Of a DNA stretch of 64,000 bases, positions 1-9,001 are shown in pieces. Positions within the stretch are counted from its first letter, which is position 1. Each line of letters starts with the position of its first letter. Position numbers and translations under genes: made by a program. The notes under the pieces were generated by a model. The model saw nothing but the letters and a program-made list of their open reading frames with translations, had not been told where the DNA came from and searched no databases. The stretch spans positions 40,323 to 104,322 of the forward strand of contig JBJMQS010000011.1 in NCBI GenBank assembly GCA_045802605.1, given 5' to 3'. This DNA comes from JBJMQS01 sp045802605. GTDB lineage: Bacteria > Planctomycetota > Planctomycetia > Gemmatales > Gemmataceae.

Positions 1-706
1 CCAGCCGGACAATCTGATCCACGTTGCGGAAGCTCGCACCCATGATCTGCGTGGAATACCCGTGTTTCTTGAAATAGTTGTAAATGCGGGTGACAGAAGC
101 AACGCCCGGATCTTCCTCGGGCGCGATCGGTTTGTTGCCATTGTGCTGACGGTGCCAATCGTAGATGCGACCGACGAACGGCGAGATGAGGGTGACGCCC
201 GCCTCGGCACAGGCAACCGCCTGGGCAAAGCTAAAGAGCAAGGTCAGGTTGCAGTGAATGCCTTCGCGCTCGAGTTGCTCGGCCGCGCGAATGCCCTCCC
301 AAGTGCTCGCGATCTTGATCAAAACACGCTGCCGATCCACGTCGGCCTCTTCGTACATCTCGATCAGCTTGCGGGCCTTGGCCATTGTCGATTCAGTGTC
401 GAAGCTGAGACGGGCATTGACCTCGGTTGAAACTCGGCCGGGAACGATTTTGAGAATCTCGACGCCGAAATTAACCAGGAGCCGGTCCAGGAATACGTCG
501 GTACGGGCTGCTCGATCACCCGGCGATTTCAAGGCAAATGTCAGTGCGTCATCAATGAGATGAGCGTACTCCGGCTTCTGCGCCGCTTGGTAAACAAGCG
601 ATGGATTAGTCGTGGCGTCTTGCGGTTGATATTCGGCGATGGATTCGAAGTCGCCAGTATCGGCCACAACGGTCGTGAAACGCTTCAGGGAACCGAGCAG
701 GGTCAT
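1..706 (-). CDS. tal: Transaldolase, C-terminus beyond window
   Basis: Transaldolase of the non-oxidative pentose phosphate pathway; it transfers a dihydroxyacetone unit between sedoheptulose-7-phosphate and glyceraldehyde-3-phosphate in the cytosol. The first ~235 residues are visible; TalB-type enzymes have ~317, so about 80 are off the left edge. Recognisable blocks are DATTNPSLV (about residue 30), the Schiff-base lysine in RVLIKIASTWEGIRAA (Lys131, equivalent to Lys132 of E. coli TalB), HCNLTLLFSFAQA and SPFVGRIYDWH. The ATG at 706 is preceded by AGGAG eight bases upstream. It lies 29 bases after the glycine-rich TPR gene on the same strand and so is probably the last visible gene of the tkt-rpiA operon. 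Confidence 0.95.
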   Translation of the reverse strand, partial: MTLLGSLKRFTTVVADTGDFESIAEYQPQDATTNPSLVYQAAQKPEYAHLIDDALTFALKSPGDRAARTDVFLDRLLVNFGVEILKIVPGRVSTEVNARLSFDTESTMAKARKLIEMYEEADVDRQRVLIKIASTWEGIRAAEQLEREGIHCNLTLLFSFAQAVACAEAGVTLISPFVGRIYDWHRQHNGNKPIAPEEDPGVASVTRIYNYFKKHGYSTQIMGASFRNVDQIVRL

Positions 707-735
707 GATGACTCTCCTTATTTCTACCGGATCTG

Positions 736-2667
736 TTACTGAACCGTTCCGCTGCGAAAACTCAGACCGGCGTCGTTGTCTGGGCCGCCGATCATCTTGA
801 AATGCATGCTGCCCGGCTCCGTCAAAGTCAGCTCAGCAAGCATAGTTCCACCGCGATCGGGCTCCATCGCCAAAACGTTGCCCTGAGTGGTGTAAACGCC
901 CTTCATCGTCTTCGTGCGCGCGCCCTTGGTAAACACCCAATTAAACGTGCCGTCGGCATTGAGCGTCATGTCATACTTGCCTGCAGCCGAGTTCGCGCTC
1001 CACTTGCCGACCACCCGCTCCGCCGGGATGGCGGGCGGTGCCGGGGTCAATGGAGTCGAACTCGCAGGGGCGGTGGCCGGTGCCATCATCTTTGCGAGTG
1101 ATGCCGCGACACGATCAGTCGGGTTGGCCTTCGCCGCGGCTTGAAACATGGCGAGCGCGTACTCTTGATGGCCGCAGGTCAGGTAGTGGTATCCGAGCAG
1201 GAAAGCCGTGCCTGGTCCTTTGGTTTGCTTGTAATTCTCTTCGAGTAAACGAAGTTGTTGCGTGTAAATTTCAGTGTTCGGATAAAGACTGGACAGAGTC
1301 TTCCAGTCCCATCCCGGACCGACATCCAAAACGGGGTGGATGGTCGCAGCCGCTTCTTGATAGCGCTGCAATGCAAACAGCACCAGCGACCGAAACTCGT
1401 GCAGCACCGCGTCATGAGGCGCAGGTTTGAGCGCTTCATCGGTTAGCTGGAGGGCGTCGGTGTAGCGCCCCTCGTAAAATGCCGCCCGCGCTTTGTCGAA
1501 CGGTGTCTCCTCTGCTGCTGTAACTGGTTGCGCAGCGGCATACTCGACCGGCATCGGCTCCGCAATCGTCGGCTCGGAGTAAACCGGCGAACCGCCGTCG
1601 CTGGAATACGAGTTCGAATATTCCGAGTATCCCGATAGCGAGCTGATCGCGTTCGCGCCCCACCAGGTCACACCCACCGCGGCCGCCACCGGATGATTGT
1701 CCCACATGTAGTCCCAGCGGGCCCAGTTGCCTGGCGCGTAGCCACCGTACCACCCGCCATAGCGGCCGTAATGATCATCAAAATGGTTTTGCCAATCCTC
1801 GCGCGCGTTGTCGCGATGTTGTTGCCAGTCTTCGCGGACCTGATCGCGGTTTTGTTGCCAATCCTGTTGAGTCTGAGACCAATCGCGGGCTGGCAATTGG
1901 CTGGCCGCATCGCGCCCTTGCATGCGGTTGGACAAGTCTTGTCGCCGCTCCTGCGTCGAACGGTTCCCGAGGTTTTGACCGGCAGCGGCGCCCAAGCCAG
2001 GGAGCGTTCCCGGCCGGCTACCGACACCGCTTGGCAACTGCGACGGCCGATTCCCCACTCCCGCGCGGCCTACGTCTGGTCGTGTTGAGGGAAGCTGAGA
2101 AATTTGCGGACGTCCGCCGCCTGCGCCAGGCCTTGTTCCGCCGCCAACGGGTCCGCCAGGGCCCGCGCCACCAGGTCTGCCGCCAGGTTGTTGGGCTGGA
2201 AGTGTCCCGGCTTGCGGCCGGCCTGCCCCGCCACCACCGGTAGGAAATTGTGAAGGACCACCGATTTGCGGTCGGTTCCCGCCACCTGGAGGAGAGAACG
2301 AAGGTGTGCGATTGCCGCCCCCGCCGTTACCTCCGCTTGGCCGCGCGCCGCCGCCATATCCTCCGCCGGGGTTTCCGCCTCCGCCATAGCCACCACCAGG
2401 ACGAGCGCCGCCTCCGTAGCCACCGCCGGGGTTTCCTCCATAACCACCACCTTGCCGTGCTCCGCCGCCGTACCCACCACCGCCGGAAGGGCGTGCCCCG
2501 CCGCCATAGCCGCCGCCGCCACCGGCCGGGCGTCCGCCACCACCACCACCGCGACCACCGCCTCCACCGCCGCCTCCCCGACCGCCGCCTCGCCCAGCGA
2601 GGACTTCAGCGCCGGCCCAGAGGAGGCCAACCGATGCGACGAGGATAATCCAGTTGCGACTATTCAT
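736..2667 (-). CDS. Exported glycine-rich protein with TPR region
   Basis: 643 aa. Residues 1-25 form a signal peptide ending near VLAG. Residues ~26-210 are very rich in Gly with Pro/Arg/Gln (RGGGRGGGG, then GGYGGGARP-type repeats); ~240-300 are charged (Arg/Asp/Gln with Trp); a Tyr/Gly/Trp stretch and one possible membrane-associated segment follow near 325-345. Residues ~395-530 contain TPR-like helices (AFYEGRYTDALQLTDEALK; FLLGYHYLTCGHQEYALAMF). The last ~90 residues (VVGKWSANSAAGKYDMTLNADGTF) resemble a small beta-barrel domain common at the end of such planctomycete proteins. Function is unknown; an envelope-associated role is inferred. It sits inside the pentose phosphate operon, 33 bases from its upstream neighbour. 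Confidence 0.85.
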   Translation of the reverse strand: MNSRNWIILVASVGLLWAGAEVLAGRGGGRGGGGGGGGRGGGGGGRPAGGGGGYGGGARPSGGGGYGGGARQGGGYGGNPGGGYGGGARPGGGYGGGGNPGGGYGGGARPSGGNGGGGNRTPSFSPPGGGNRPQIGGPSQFPTGGGGAGRPQAGTLPAQQPGGRPGGAGPGGPVGGGTRPGAGGGRPQISQLPSTRPDVGRAGVGNRPSQLPSGVGSRPGTLPGLGAAAGQNLGNRSTQERRQDLSNRMQGRDAASQLPARDWSQTQQDWQQNRDQVREDWQQHRDNAREDWQNHFDDHYGRYGGWYGGYAPGNWARWDYMWDNHPVAAAVGVTWWGANAISSLSGYSEYSNSYSSDGGSPVYSEPTIAEPMPVEYAAAQPVTAAEETPFDKARAAFYEGRYTDALQLTDEALKPAPHDAVLHEFRSLVLFALQRYQEAAATIHPVLDVGPGWDWKTLSSLYPNTEIYTQQLRLLEENYKQTKGPGTAFLLGYHYLTCGHQEYALAMFQAAAKANPTDRVAASLAKMMAPATAPASSTPLTPAPPAIPAERVVGKWSANSAAGKYDMTLNADGTFNWVFTKGARTKTMKGVYTTQGNVLAMEPDRGGTMLAELTLTEPGSMHFKMIGGPDNDAGLSFRSGTVQ

Positions 2668-2700
2668 GGTGTGACTTCTTTCCGACTTTAGCCGGCTTAC

Positions 2701-3639
2701 TTATTTGGGGAGTGGTGGTTTGCGAACGACCTTGACCTCCATGTCGGGTTGCACTTCATCGCCGACGATCCGATCCTGCGATCGCCAAACGTAGCCATCG
2801 GTTCCCGTTGGGATCAGGCGGTTGGTGGCAGATCCAGTTGAGCCATCGGGACGGACTCCCGTGGCTTTGATGATCCACTCGTCGCCGTCGTGAATCCAAC
2901 TGCTCTCGCCGAAGCCGCCTTCCGAATCGAACACCCACGAGCGAATCTGTTTGCGCCAGGGATCCCAGCCGATGCGCTGCGAGACCTTCATCGCATCCTG
3001 GCCGTGAATCTTCAGATCGAATTCTTGCAACAGATAATTGCCGTCTTCGCTCCAACGGCACTTCGATGCGATGACTGCACTGCCGCCGTCGTCGATCCAT
3101 TCGCCGATGAGCCAAGACAATGGCTCTAGCCGTTCACGGCAGGAGCACTCCGGCCCTTCTTCATCGCGCGCCAGTGCCATTTGCCACTTGCCATCGCGCT
3201 TCACGTGCAACACGGTGTAACGATCAATGTCAGGCAATTCGCCCGGCTCCCCGGTCTCCCGAGTCGTGCCCGTTTCCACCGCCAATTCGGAGCCGATGAA
3301 CTTGATCGAATCGACATTGATCGCGATTTGCTTTTTCGGATGAGACTTGAAGATCTCGGCGAACGCCGCAGCGATCTTGTCCCGGCCGTCCGCCTCGCGG
3401 CCTTCTTTGGAAATGATCTTGCCGTCGTTCGTGAACAACACGGCAATGGCCGTCGCCTCTTTGGCGTTGTAGGCGCGGCCAAACGCTTCGATGTTGACGC
3501 GAATGGCCGCTTCATCAGTGGACTGAGTGGCCGCGGGCGCCGGTTGCTGTTTGGCCTCCGTCGGGGCACGAAGTGCGAAGACGGCCACGCCGGCGATGGC
3601 CGCCGCGAGCCCCATAACAACAATAACGAGTCGTCGCAT
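2701..3639 (-). CDS. Exported NTF2-like (SnoaL/DUF4440-type) protein
   Basis: 312 aa from the ATG at 3639, which has GGGAG seven bases upstream; the open frame extends further up but there it overlaps rpiA antisense to no purpose. Residues 1-25 (MRRLVIVVMGLAAAIAGVAVF) are a signal peptide or anchor. Residues ~45-165 look like an NTF2-fold domain of the SgcJ/EcaC type (IRVNIEAFGRAYNAKEA, LFTNDGKIIS, GRDKIAAAFAEIF). A second ~140-residue half contains LSWLIGEWIDDGG and WIIKATGVRPDG, as in planctomycete SgcJ/EcaC relatives annotated as hypothetical. No enzymatic role can be deduced. It is cotranscribed with rpiA (49-base gap) and the glycine-rich gene. Confidence 0.85.
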   Translation of the reverse strand: MRRLVIVVMGLAAAIAGVAVFALRAPTEAKQQPAPAATQSTDEAAIRVNIEAFGRAYNAKEATAIAVLFTNDGKIISKEGREADGRDKIAAAFAEIFKSHPKKQIAINVDSIKFIGSELAVETGTTRETGEPGELPDIDRYTVLHVKRDGKWQMALARDEEGPECSCRERLEPLSWLIGEWIDDGGSAVIASKCRWSEDGNYLLQEFDLKIHGQDAMKVSQRIGWDPWRKQIRSWVFDSEGGFGESSWIHDGDEWIIKATGVRPDGSTGSATNRLIPTGTDGYVWRSQDRIVGDEVQPDMEVKVVRKPPLPK

Positions 3640-3688
3640 GATGTACTCCCGCGTTGATTCGCGCCCGCCGTGGCGTGGTTGCTTCACC

Positions 3689-4369
3689 TTACGGTGACAG
3701 CACCTTGTTTCTCTCCTCGACCAGATTTTCACCGTCAGAATCGGAGACCAAGACCACATCTGCCATTCCCAGAAAAAGGCCAGTCCCGACCACGCCCGGA
3801 ATCGCGCAAATGTCGTTTTCAAATTGCAATGGGTTGGCGATCGGCCCGATTTCGCAATCGAGAATATGATTGCCGTTGTCCGTCGTGAAAAGCGATCCAT
3901 TAACGCGATAGGCCAGGGGATTGCATCCAAGCTGACGCAGCCGCCGCTCGCACAATGGTAAGCCAAACGGAACAATTTCGATTGGGAGCTTGCCCCGGCT
4001 CCCCAATTGGGGCACCAGTTTTTCTTTACCGACCAAAATGACCAGACGCCGTGACGCCGCGGCCACGATCTTTTCCCGGACCATCGCCCGGCCATACCCC
4101 TTGATCAGATTCAGGTTCCGATCGACTTCGTCGGCCCCATCGAATGTCACGTCAATTTCAGATACGTCGGCTAAGGTTACGAGCGGTATTCCCACCTGCG
4201 TTGCGAGCGCGGCTGTTTCAAGGGAGGTGGCGATGCCACGCACTTTGGCCTTGCCGGCTTTTACGAATTCACCCAAGGAGCGAACGAACATCTGTGCGGC
4301 ACGGCCGGACCCCAGTCCAATGACCGATTGGCCGGCGACGAGATCCAGCGCTCGCTCGATAAACTTCAT
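3689..4369 (-). CDS. rpiA: Ribose-5-phosphate isomerase A
   Basis: 226 aa, normal RpiA length. It interconverts ribose-5-phosphate and ribulose-5-phosphate. The phosphate-binding glycine loop near residue 18 reads GLGSGRAAQMFV (GTGSTA in E. coli), the catalytic DGADEVD motif is intact, and the KGGGGALLREK motif reads KGYGRAMVREK. VLVGKEKLV and the C-terminal GVVGTGLF are also present. The start overlaps the tkt stop by ATGA, so translation is probably coupled to transketolase. Identification is secure from motifs and neighbours. Confidence 0.95.
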   Translation of the reverse strand: MKFIERALDLVAGQSVIGLGSGRAAQMFVRSLGEFVKAGKAKVRGIATSLETAALATQVGIPLVTLADVSEIDVTFDGADEVDRNLNLIKGYGRAMVREKIVAAASRRLVILVGKEKLVPQLGSRGKLPIEIVPFGLPLCERRLRQLGCNPLAYRVNGSLFTTDNGNHILDCEIGPIANPLQFENDICAIPGVVGTGLFLGMADVVLVSDSDGENLVEERNKVLSP

Positions 4370-6546
4370 CGGGGCTGGACCTTCGCTTTCTTCGGCGCCG
4401 ATCGCTTCGGACTGGCCGGGTTTTCACCATCGCTCTCGAACGTTCGGGCCGCATTCATCTCGATCTGGTCCTTGGCGGCGGCCACGACTTGTTCGGGCAC
4501 GAACCCGTATTTCTTTTGCAGTTCCTTAAGCGGCGCTGACGCACCAAACGTGTGCATCCCGATACGATGCCCATCGATCCCGACGTAGCGTTCCCAACCA
4601 AAGGTCGAAGCTTGCTCCACCGAGACCCGGGCACGAACCGACGACGGCAATACCGCCTCACGATATTCAGGATTTGCTCGGCAGTAGTACTCGAACATTT
4701 CCCAGGACGGCATGCTCACAACCCGCGCGTTGATGCCTTCGGCCATCAGCGTTTCGTAGGCTTCCAGGCACAAGGAGACTTCGCTCCCGGTCGAAATCAA
4801 AATCACTTCCGGCTCTTGATTGGGAGCGTCGGCCAACACGTAAGCGCCCCGCTGCAGCCCCTCCGCGGAGGCATACGTTTTCCGATCCAATGTCGGTACC
4901 GCTTGCCGCGTCAGGATCAAAACAACCGGCTCGTGCCGCCGCTGCATGATAAATTTCCACGCTTCGACGACCTCACCAGCATCAGCCGGCCGCAACGTGA
5001 TCAACCCGGGAATCGCCCGAAGCGATGCGAGATGCTCGACCGGTTGATGCGTCGGGCCATCTTCTCCCACCGCGATTGAGTCGTGGGTGAATATGTAGAT
5101 CACCGGAATTTCCATGAGCGCCGCCAGGCGCAACGGATTGCGCCCGTAGTCGCTGAAAATCAAAAAGCCGGAGCCGTAGGGCCGCAACTTCGAAAGCGAC
5201 AATCCGTTTAGGATCGCTCCCATCGCTTGTTCCCGGACGCCGAAATGCAGGTTACGCCCCGCATGATTAGTCGCCGAGAAATCGCCCGCGTCGTCAAACG
5301 TCAGACGAGTTTTGCACGAAGGAGCCAAATCGGCCGAGCCGCCGATGAGCCAGGGAACGTTCTTCGCCAGCACGTTCAGGACTTGGCCGGAGGTATCGCG
5401 CGTCGCCTTGCCCTTCTTGTCCGGGGCAAATGTCGGCAAATCTTTGTCCCAGCCAACCGGCAACTCGCGGCGCTGCATTTGAAGCAGTTGATCGGCAAGT
5501 TCAGGATATTTTTTCCGGTAGTCTTCCACCCGTGCCAGCCAAGCCTGCCGCATCTCGCGCCCGCGCTTGCCAATGCCTTCTTGAAAATGCTCGTACACGC
5601 CCTCAGGAATGAGGAACTTGGAATCCTCGGGCCACTGATAAGCGCGCTTCGTCAGCCGGATTTCTTCTTCACCCAGCGGCTCTCCGTGCGCGGCGCTGGT
5701 GTCTTGCTTGTTCGGCGAGCCATAGGCGATGTGGCTATCGACGATGATCAGGGTGGGACGATCTTTCGTGTTCTTGAAAGTTTGAAATGCGCGTTCGAGC
5801 ATTTCCAAATCGTTGGCGTCGCCAACGCGCGTGACGTTCCAGCCATATCCCATAAACCGCGTCGCGACATCTTCGCTGAAAGCGAGGTTAGTATGGCCTT
5901 CAATCGTAATTTGGTTGCTGTCGTAGATCCAACAGAGGTTGGCCATTTTCCAATGACCCGCCAATGATGCCGCTTCGCCCGAGATGCCCTCCATCATGCA
6001 TCCGTCACCGCACATGGCGTAGACATCGAAATCGAACATTTCAAAGCCCGGACGATTGAACCGGGCCGCGGCCCAATTTGACGCCAAAGCCATGCCAACA
6101 CTGGTCGCTAGACCCTGCCCGAGCGGTCCCGTGGTCGTTTCGACGCCCGACGTCCAGCGATACTCGGGATGTCCGGGGCATTTGCTTTCGAGCTGACGAA
6201 ATCGCTTCAGCTCATCGAGAGGAACCGCCAGATCGCCCAGTCGCTCGTATTTACTGTTGACCGCTTTGACACCCGACAAGTGCATGAGCGAATAGAGCAG
6301 TGTCGAAGCATGGCCGGCCGAGAGAACGAATCTGTCTCGATTCCCCCAGATGGGATCAGTCGGGTCGAAGCGCAAGAACCGCTGCCACAGGACATAGGCC
6401 GTCGGCGCCATTCCCATTGGCGAACCGGGGTGGCCGGAGTTCGCCGCTTGGATCGCGTCCATGCACAATGTGCGTATGGTGTTGATCGCTGTCTTTTCGA
6501 CAGGCGCACGCGCATTCGCCACTGTTAGACCGGCTACTGCAGGCAT
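4366..6546 (-). CDS. tkt: Transketolase
   Basis: 726 aa. Thiamine-diphosphate enzyme moving two-carbon units between pentose phosphates. Visible are the N-terminal helix with AANSGHPGSPMGMAP, the substrate-loop SAGHASTLLYS, GPLGQGLATSVGMA, the ThDP/Mg motif GDGCMMEGISGE with YDSNQITIEG, the pyrimidine-domain HFGVREQAMGAI and THDSIAVGEDGPTHQPVEHL. Most bacterial transketolases end about 35 residues earlier; here a Lys/Pro/Ser-rich tail (ESDGENPASPKRSAPKKA) is added, seemingly disordered. First gene of the clear pentose phosphate set; a small hypothetical gene lies 30 bases upstream on the same strand. Confidence 0.96.
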   Translation of the reverse strand: MPAVAGLTVANARAPVEKTAINTIRTLCMDAIQAANSGHPGSPMGMAPTAYVLWQRFLRFDPTDPIWGNRDRFVLSAGHASTLLYSLMHLSGVKAVNSKYERLGDLAVPLDELKRFRQLESKCPGHPEYRWTSGVETTTGPLGQGLATSVGMALASNWAAARFNRPGFEMFDFDVYAMCGDGCMMEGISGEAASLAGHWKMANLCWIYDSNQITIEGHTNLAFSEDVATRFMGYGWNVTRVGDANDLEMLERAFQTFKNTKDRPTLIIVDSHIAYGSPNKQDTSAAHGEPLGEEEIRLTKRAYQWPEDSKFLIPEGVYEHFQEGIGKRGREMRQAWLARVEDYRKKYPELADQLLQMQRRELPVGWDKDLPTFAPDKKGKATRDTSGQVLNVLAKNVPWLIGGSADLAPSCKTRLTFDDAGDFSATNHAGRNLHFGVREQAMGAILNGLSLSKLRPYGSGFLIFSDYGRNPLRLAALMEIPVIYIFTHDSIAVGEDGPTHQPVEHLASLRAIPGLITLRPADAGEVVEAWKFIMQRRHEPVVLILTRQAVPTLDRKTYASAEGLQRGAYVLADAPNQEPEVILISTGSEVSLCLEAYETLMAEGINARVVSMPSWEMFEYYCRANPEYREAVLPSSVRARVSVEQASTFGWERYVGIDGHRIGMHTFGASAPLKELQKKYGFVPEQVVAAAKDQIEMNAARTFESDGENPASPKRSAPKKAKVQPR

Positions 6547-6576
6547 GATCGACTCCAGTCGAAATTCGCTGACAGA

Positions 6577-6903
6577 TCAGGCGGCTGATGCAATCTGGTC
6601 GGCGACAAAATCGTCGCCCTGTAGCGCGATATTGGTCCTGACAAATTCGAGGATTCGCTCGTCAGTCCAAGTGGCCAAAGCACCTTCATCAACTTCATCG
6701 ATGGGCATCTCTAGCGTGGAGTGACGGTTGTATTTCATTAAGATTGGATGAATAAGCAGGTCATATTCCACGACGCGATTTCGGACGTCCTTGTCTGGCT
6801 CGATCGAGAATTTGAGTTCAACTCTGAATTTGGAGACAAAGCTCCTGGCGCCCGCGAATTCCGAATCGAGCTGCGCCTGGAGCTTTCCGATTGGGCTCAT
6901 CAT
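6577..6903 (-). CDS. Small conserved-looking hypothetical protein
   Basis: 108 aa from the ATG pair at 6903/6900, chosen because ACGAGG lies just upstream. A start at 6969 (130 aa, MHRFSDVRVIPAYDV) is the alternative. The sequence is mixed alpha/beta and acidic, with no signal peptide or membrane segment: MSPIGKLQAQLDSEFAGARS, VELKFSIEPDKDVRNRVVEY and DERILEFVRTNIALQGDDF. I do not recognise the family. It is 30 bases upstream of tkt and may be the first gene of the operon. Confidence 0.6.
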   Translation of the reverse strand: MMSPIGKLQAQLDSEFAGARSFVSKFRVELKFSIEPDKDVRNRVVEYDLLIHPILMKYNRHSTLEMPIDEVDEGALATWTDERILEFVRTNIALQGDDFVADQIASAA

Positions 6904-7013
6904 CGCGCCTCGTGTGAGATTGATGACATCATATGCGGGAATAACTCGCACGTCAGAAAAGCGATGCATTTTGTCGTTGCAAGAGATAAATCGTAACTCG
7001 CGATGCCCGCCTC

Positions 7014-7103
7014 TTGTTAGCCGGACGCGCAAGCTACGGGAAGCAGAGACTCTGCCCCACTCCCGAGTCCCAGCTTTCCGTAGCTTGCGCGTCCGGCTAA
7101 CAA
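7014..7103. repeat. Inverted repeat, 31-base arms
   Basis: Arms 7014-7044 and 7073-7103 are complementary with one mismatch (outer end TTGTTAGCCGGACGCGCAAG, inner end around CTACGGGAAGC) and are separated by 28 bases. It sits in the intergenic gap between the divergently transcribed small gene at 6.6-6.9 kb and the bestrophin gene. The long, nearly perfect stem without a coding interior is typical of a dispersed palindromic repeat or small MITE-like element. A transcriptional terminator role is less likely because no T-run follows either arm. Confidence 0.8.
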
Positions 7104-7216
7104 ATTGGCGAGCGGGGTGCGTAAGTGCCCCGTGCAACTCCTCGTCAAACGTGCGGTGCGTCGGCAATCCGAAATCCTATCCTACCTTGAGCGCACCGCT
7201 GGCAGGAGCACGCTGG

Positions 7217-8056
7217 ATGAATGGCTTTCGTTGGATATTTCGTGCCCTGTTTCGCCGGCACACCACGCTCGCGAAACAGACCCTGATGATCGCATTGGCC
7301 TGTGGAATCTATGCCACCGTCGTGGTCGTCGTCGATCAGAAGTTCATCGGCGAGATTCCCAACATCAAGCCGCAACTGCACGTCATGCTCGGCACCGTCT
7401 TGGGCATCTTTCTCGCCTTTCGCACGAGCACGGCCTACGACCGCTGGTGGGAGGGCCGCAAGCTCTGGGGCCAGCTCGTCAACGATAGCCGCAACCTGGC
7501 GATCAAAGTGCAAACGCTGCCCAAAGTGAGTTGCGATCAGAAGGAGGAGATTGGCCGGCTGCTGATCGTCTTTTCGCGATCGCTGAAAGATCACTTGCGC
7601 GCGACGCCCAAACCGAAGGAGCGCGAGTGGCTCGCCGGCCGGGCCCACGTGCCGTTGGATACCGCCCGTTCCATTCGCGCCAACATCGTCCGTTGGCGCG
7701 AGCAAGGTTGGATCGACGGCTACGATGACATCGTGTTGGATATCCACGCGCGGGCGCTGATGGATATCAGCGGCGGCTGCGAACGGATCCGCAAGACACC
7801 GCTGGCCCAATCGTATATGCATTTCATTCGCCAGGGCATCGGACTCTATCTCGTCACGTTGCCCTGGGGTTTGGTCGATGAGTGGCGATACTGGTCGATC
7901 GCGGCCACCGCCCTCGTCTCCTATTTCATGATCGGCATCGAGCTTTTGGCCGAGAGCGTGGAAGAACCCTTTGGCCACGACGAAGATGACCTTCGGCTCG
8001 ACGAAATCTGCGACGGCATCGAAGCCTCGATCCGCGAAGTTCTGGCCGAGCGGTAA
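7217..8056 (+). CDS. Bestrophin-family (UPF0187/RFP-TM) membrane protein
   Basis: 279 aa from the ATG at 7217; the frame is open further upstream but that part covers the inverted repeat. Bestrophin homologues form pentameric anion or cation channels in the cytoplasmic membrane. Support: N-terminal WIFRALFRRHTTLAKQTLMI, first TM (~24-43), a second TM running into the signature LGIFLAFRTSTAYDRWWEGR, VNDSRNLA, and two C-terminal hydrophobic helices ending in YFMIGIELLAESVEEPFG, the family's conserved acidic end motif. Length fits bacterial members (~280-300 aa). Ion specificity cannot be read from the sequence. Confidence 0.9.
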   Translation: MNGFRWIFRALFRRHTTLAKQTLMIALACGIYATVVVVVDQKFIGEIPNIKPQLHVMLGTVLGIFLAFRTSTAYDRWWEGRKLWGQLVNDSRNLAIKVQTLPKVSCDQKEEIGRLLIVFSRSLKDHLRATPKPKEREWLAGRAHVPLDTARSIRANIVRWREQGWIDGYDDIVLDIHARALMDISGGCERIRKTPLAQSYMHFIRQGIGLYLVTLPWGLVDEWRYWSIAATALVSYFMIGIELLAESVEEPFGHDEDDLRLDEICDGIEASIREVLAER

Positions 8057-8149
8057 TGCGAATGTCGGCCTCGGTACGTGATATGCATCTTCTGAATTCA
8101 TCCCCAGCGAATAACTGTAGTATCCCGGCATTGCGCCCTGGGTCATTTG

Positions 8150-8395
8150 ATGAAACATATATGGGATGGTGCGCGCTTGGCCGAGGTCATCGCGCACTCC
8201 GGGCTCACCAAAAAGGAAGTTGCCGACAAGGCTGAGATTTCCCCATCGAATATCACCCGATGGATAAATAACACGCGCCAACCCTCCGTCAGTGCGTTGT
8301 GGGCTCTGGCGAAATCGATCGGAGTCGGGTGCGAGATGCTGCTACAGCCGGTCGGAAGTCCGATCAAATTCGAAGTGCGTCCAAAGCGCAAGTAA
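8150..8395 (+). CDS. Small XRE-type helix-turn-helix regulator
   Basis: 81 aa. HTH_3/XRE fold: LAEVIAHSGLTKKEVADKAE is helix 1-2 and ISPSNITRWINNTRQPSVSA the recognition helix and wing, followed by LWALAKSIGVGCEMLL, as in Cro/C1-like single-domain repressors. The ATG at 8150 is preferred over a TTG one codon earlier. It stands alone with no toxin or restriction gene adjacent, so its target is unknown. Confidence 0.75.
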   Translation: MKHIWDGARLAEVIAHSGLTKKEVADKAEISPSNITRWINNTRQPSVSALWALAKSIGVGCEMLLQPVGSPIKFEVRPKRK

Positions 8396-8699
8396 ACAGC
8401 GAAGTTCCCAAACTTCGAACCTGTGAGTAATCCAAGCGACCTTTCCGAGCCGGCCGCAGTATAGACGGCACCTAATGAGCGAGCCGGAGTTCGCATTCGC
8501 ACTTGTTTACGCGTTTATCACCTGCCCGCATTCGCTCAGAAGTTCACAGTGCCCTCCGCCGAGCGGGCACGTGCATGGCCCTGAATGGCGATAAATTTAC
8601 GTAACTACTGCCGTTTGAGACCATGAGGGAACGAGAGTTGCTGCTTTTAGCGACTTAAGGGAAGCTGCGCGTAGTGCCGTCACATTTAGAGACTCACCA
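8396..8699. other. Non-coding gap
   Basis: About 300 bases between the XRE gene and the next small gene. No convincing ORF, tRNA or strong hairpin was seen on either strand. Confidence 0.5.
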
Positions 8700-9001
8700 A
8701 TGCTCGAAGAGCTCGGCAGAACCGCCGATGAGGTGGCACAATCCCTTCGCAAAGCTGGTATCCGGGGCATTCGCAACACAGCGCGCTTTCTCAATCCGAT
8801 TTGTCGATATGCATTGTCAGTCATGCCTGCGCAATTGACCTGATTCAGGGCGATCGACTGCGCATGAGATTTGCTCATAGTGGCCCGGTCGAGTTCGAGG
8901 TGCCGGAGCCAGTGCTCCAGTTCCTTGAGCGCTTCGACGAGGGCCAGTACCCCGACTTGGAGATGCCAACTCAGCCGGGCAACGGCGGGAGTTCGCCATG
9001 A
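8700..9001 (+). pseudogene. Small lineage-specific protein, frameshifted
   Basis: Read from the ATG at 8700 this gives 47 aa (MLEELGRTADEVAQSLRKAG, then GIRNTARFLNPICRYALS) and stops at 8843. A second frame overlapping it (AIDLIQGDRLRMRF, then EVPEPVLQFLERFDEGQYPD) runs to 9001. From memory the two halves resemble one small planctomycete protein in which NPxVRY is followed by such a segment and a C-terminal FLxxFxxGxYPDLE motif. The length of 302 bases is one short of a multiple of three, consistent with a single-base deletion near 8815-8830. The stop overlaps the next gene by ATGA, so they form a pair. Function unknown; the fusion is an inference. Confidence 0.45.

Noticed and set aside
2070..2691. 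Long Ala/His-rich ORFs on both strands and a suspected repeat array
   Set aside because: They result from the glycine-codon tract of the glycine-rich TPR protein. No spacer-repeat regularity, so not CRISPR.
7145..8281. 378-codon minus-strand ORF
   Set aside because: Antisense to the bestrophin-type gene, whose family motifs are clear on the plus strand.
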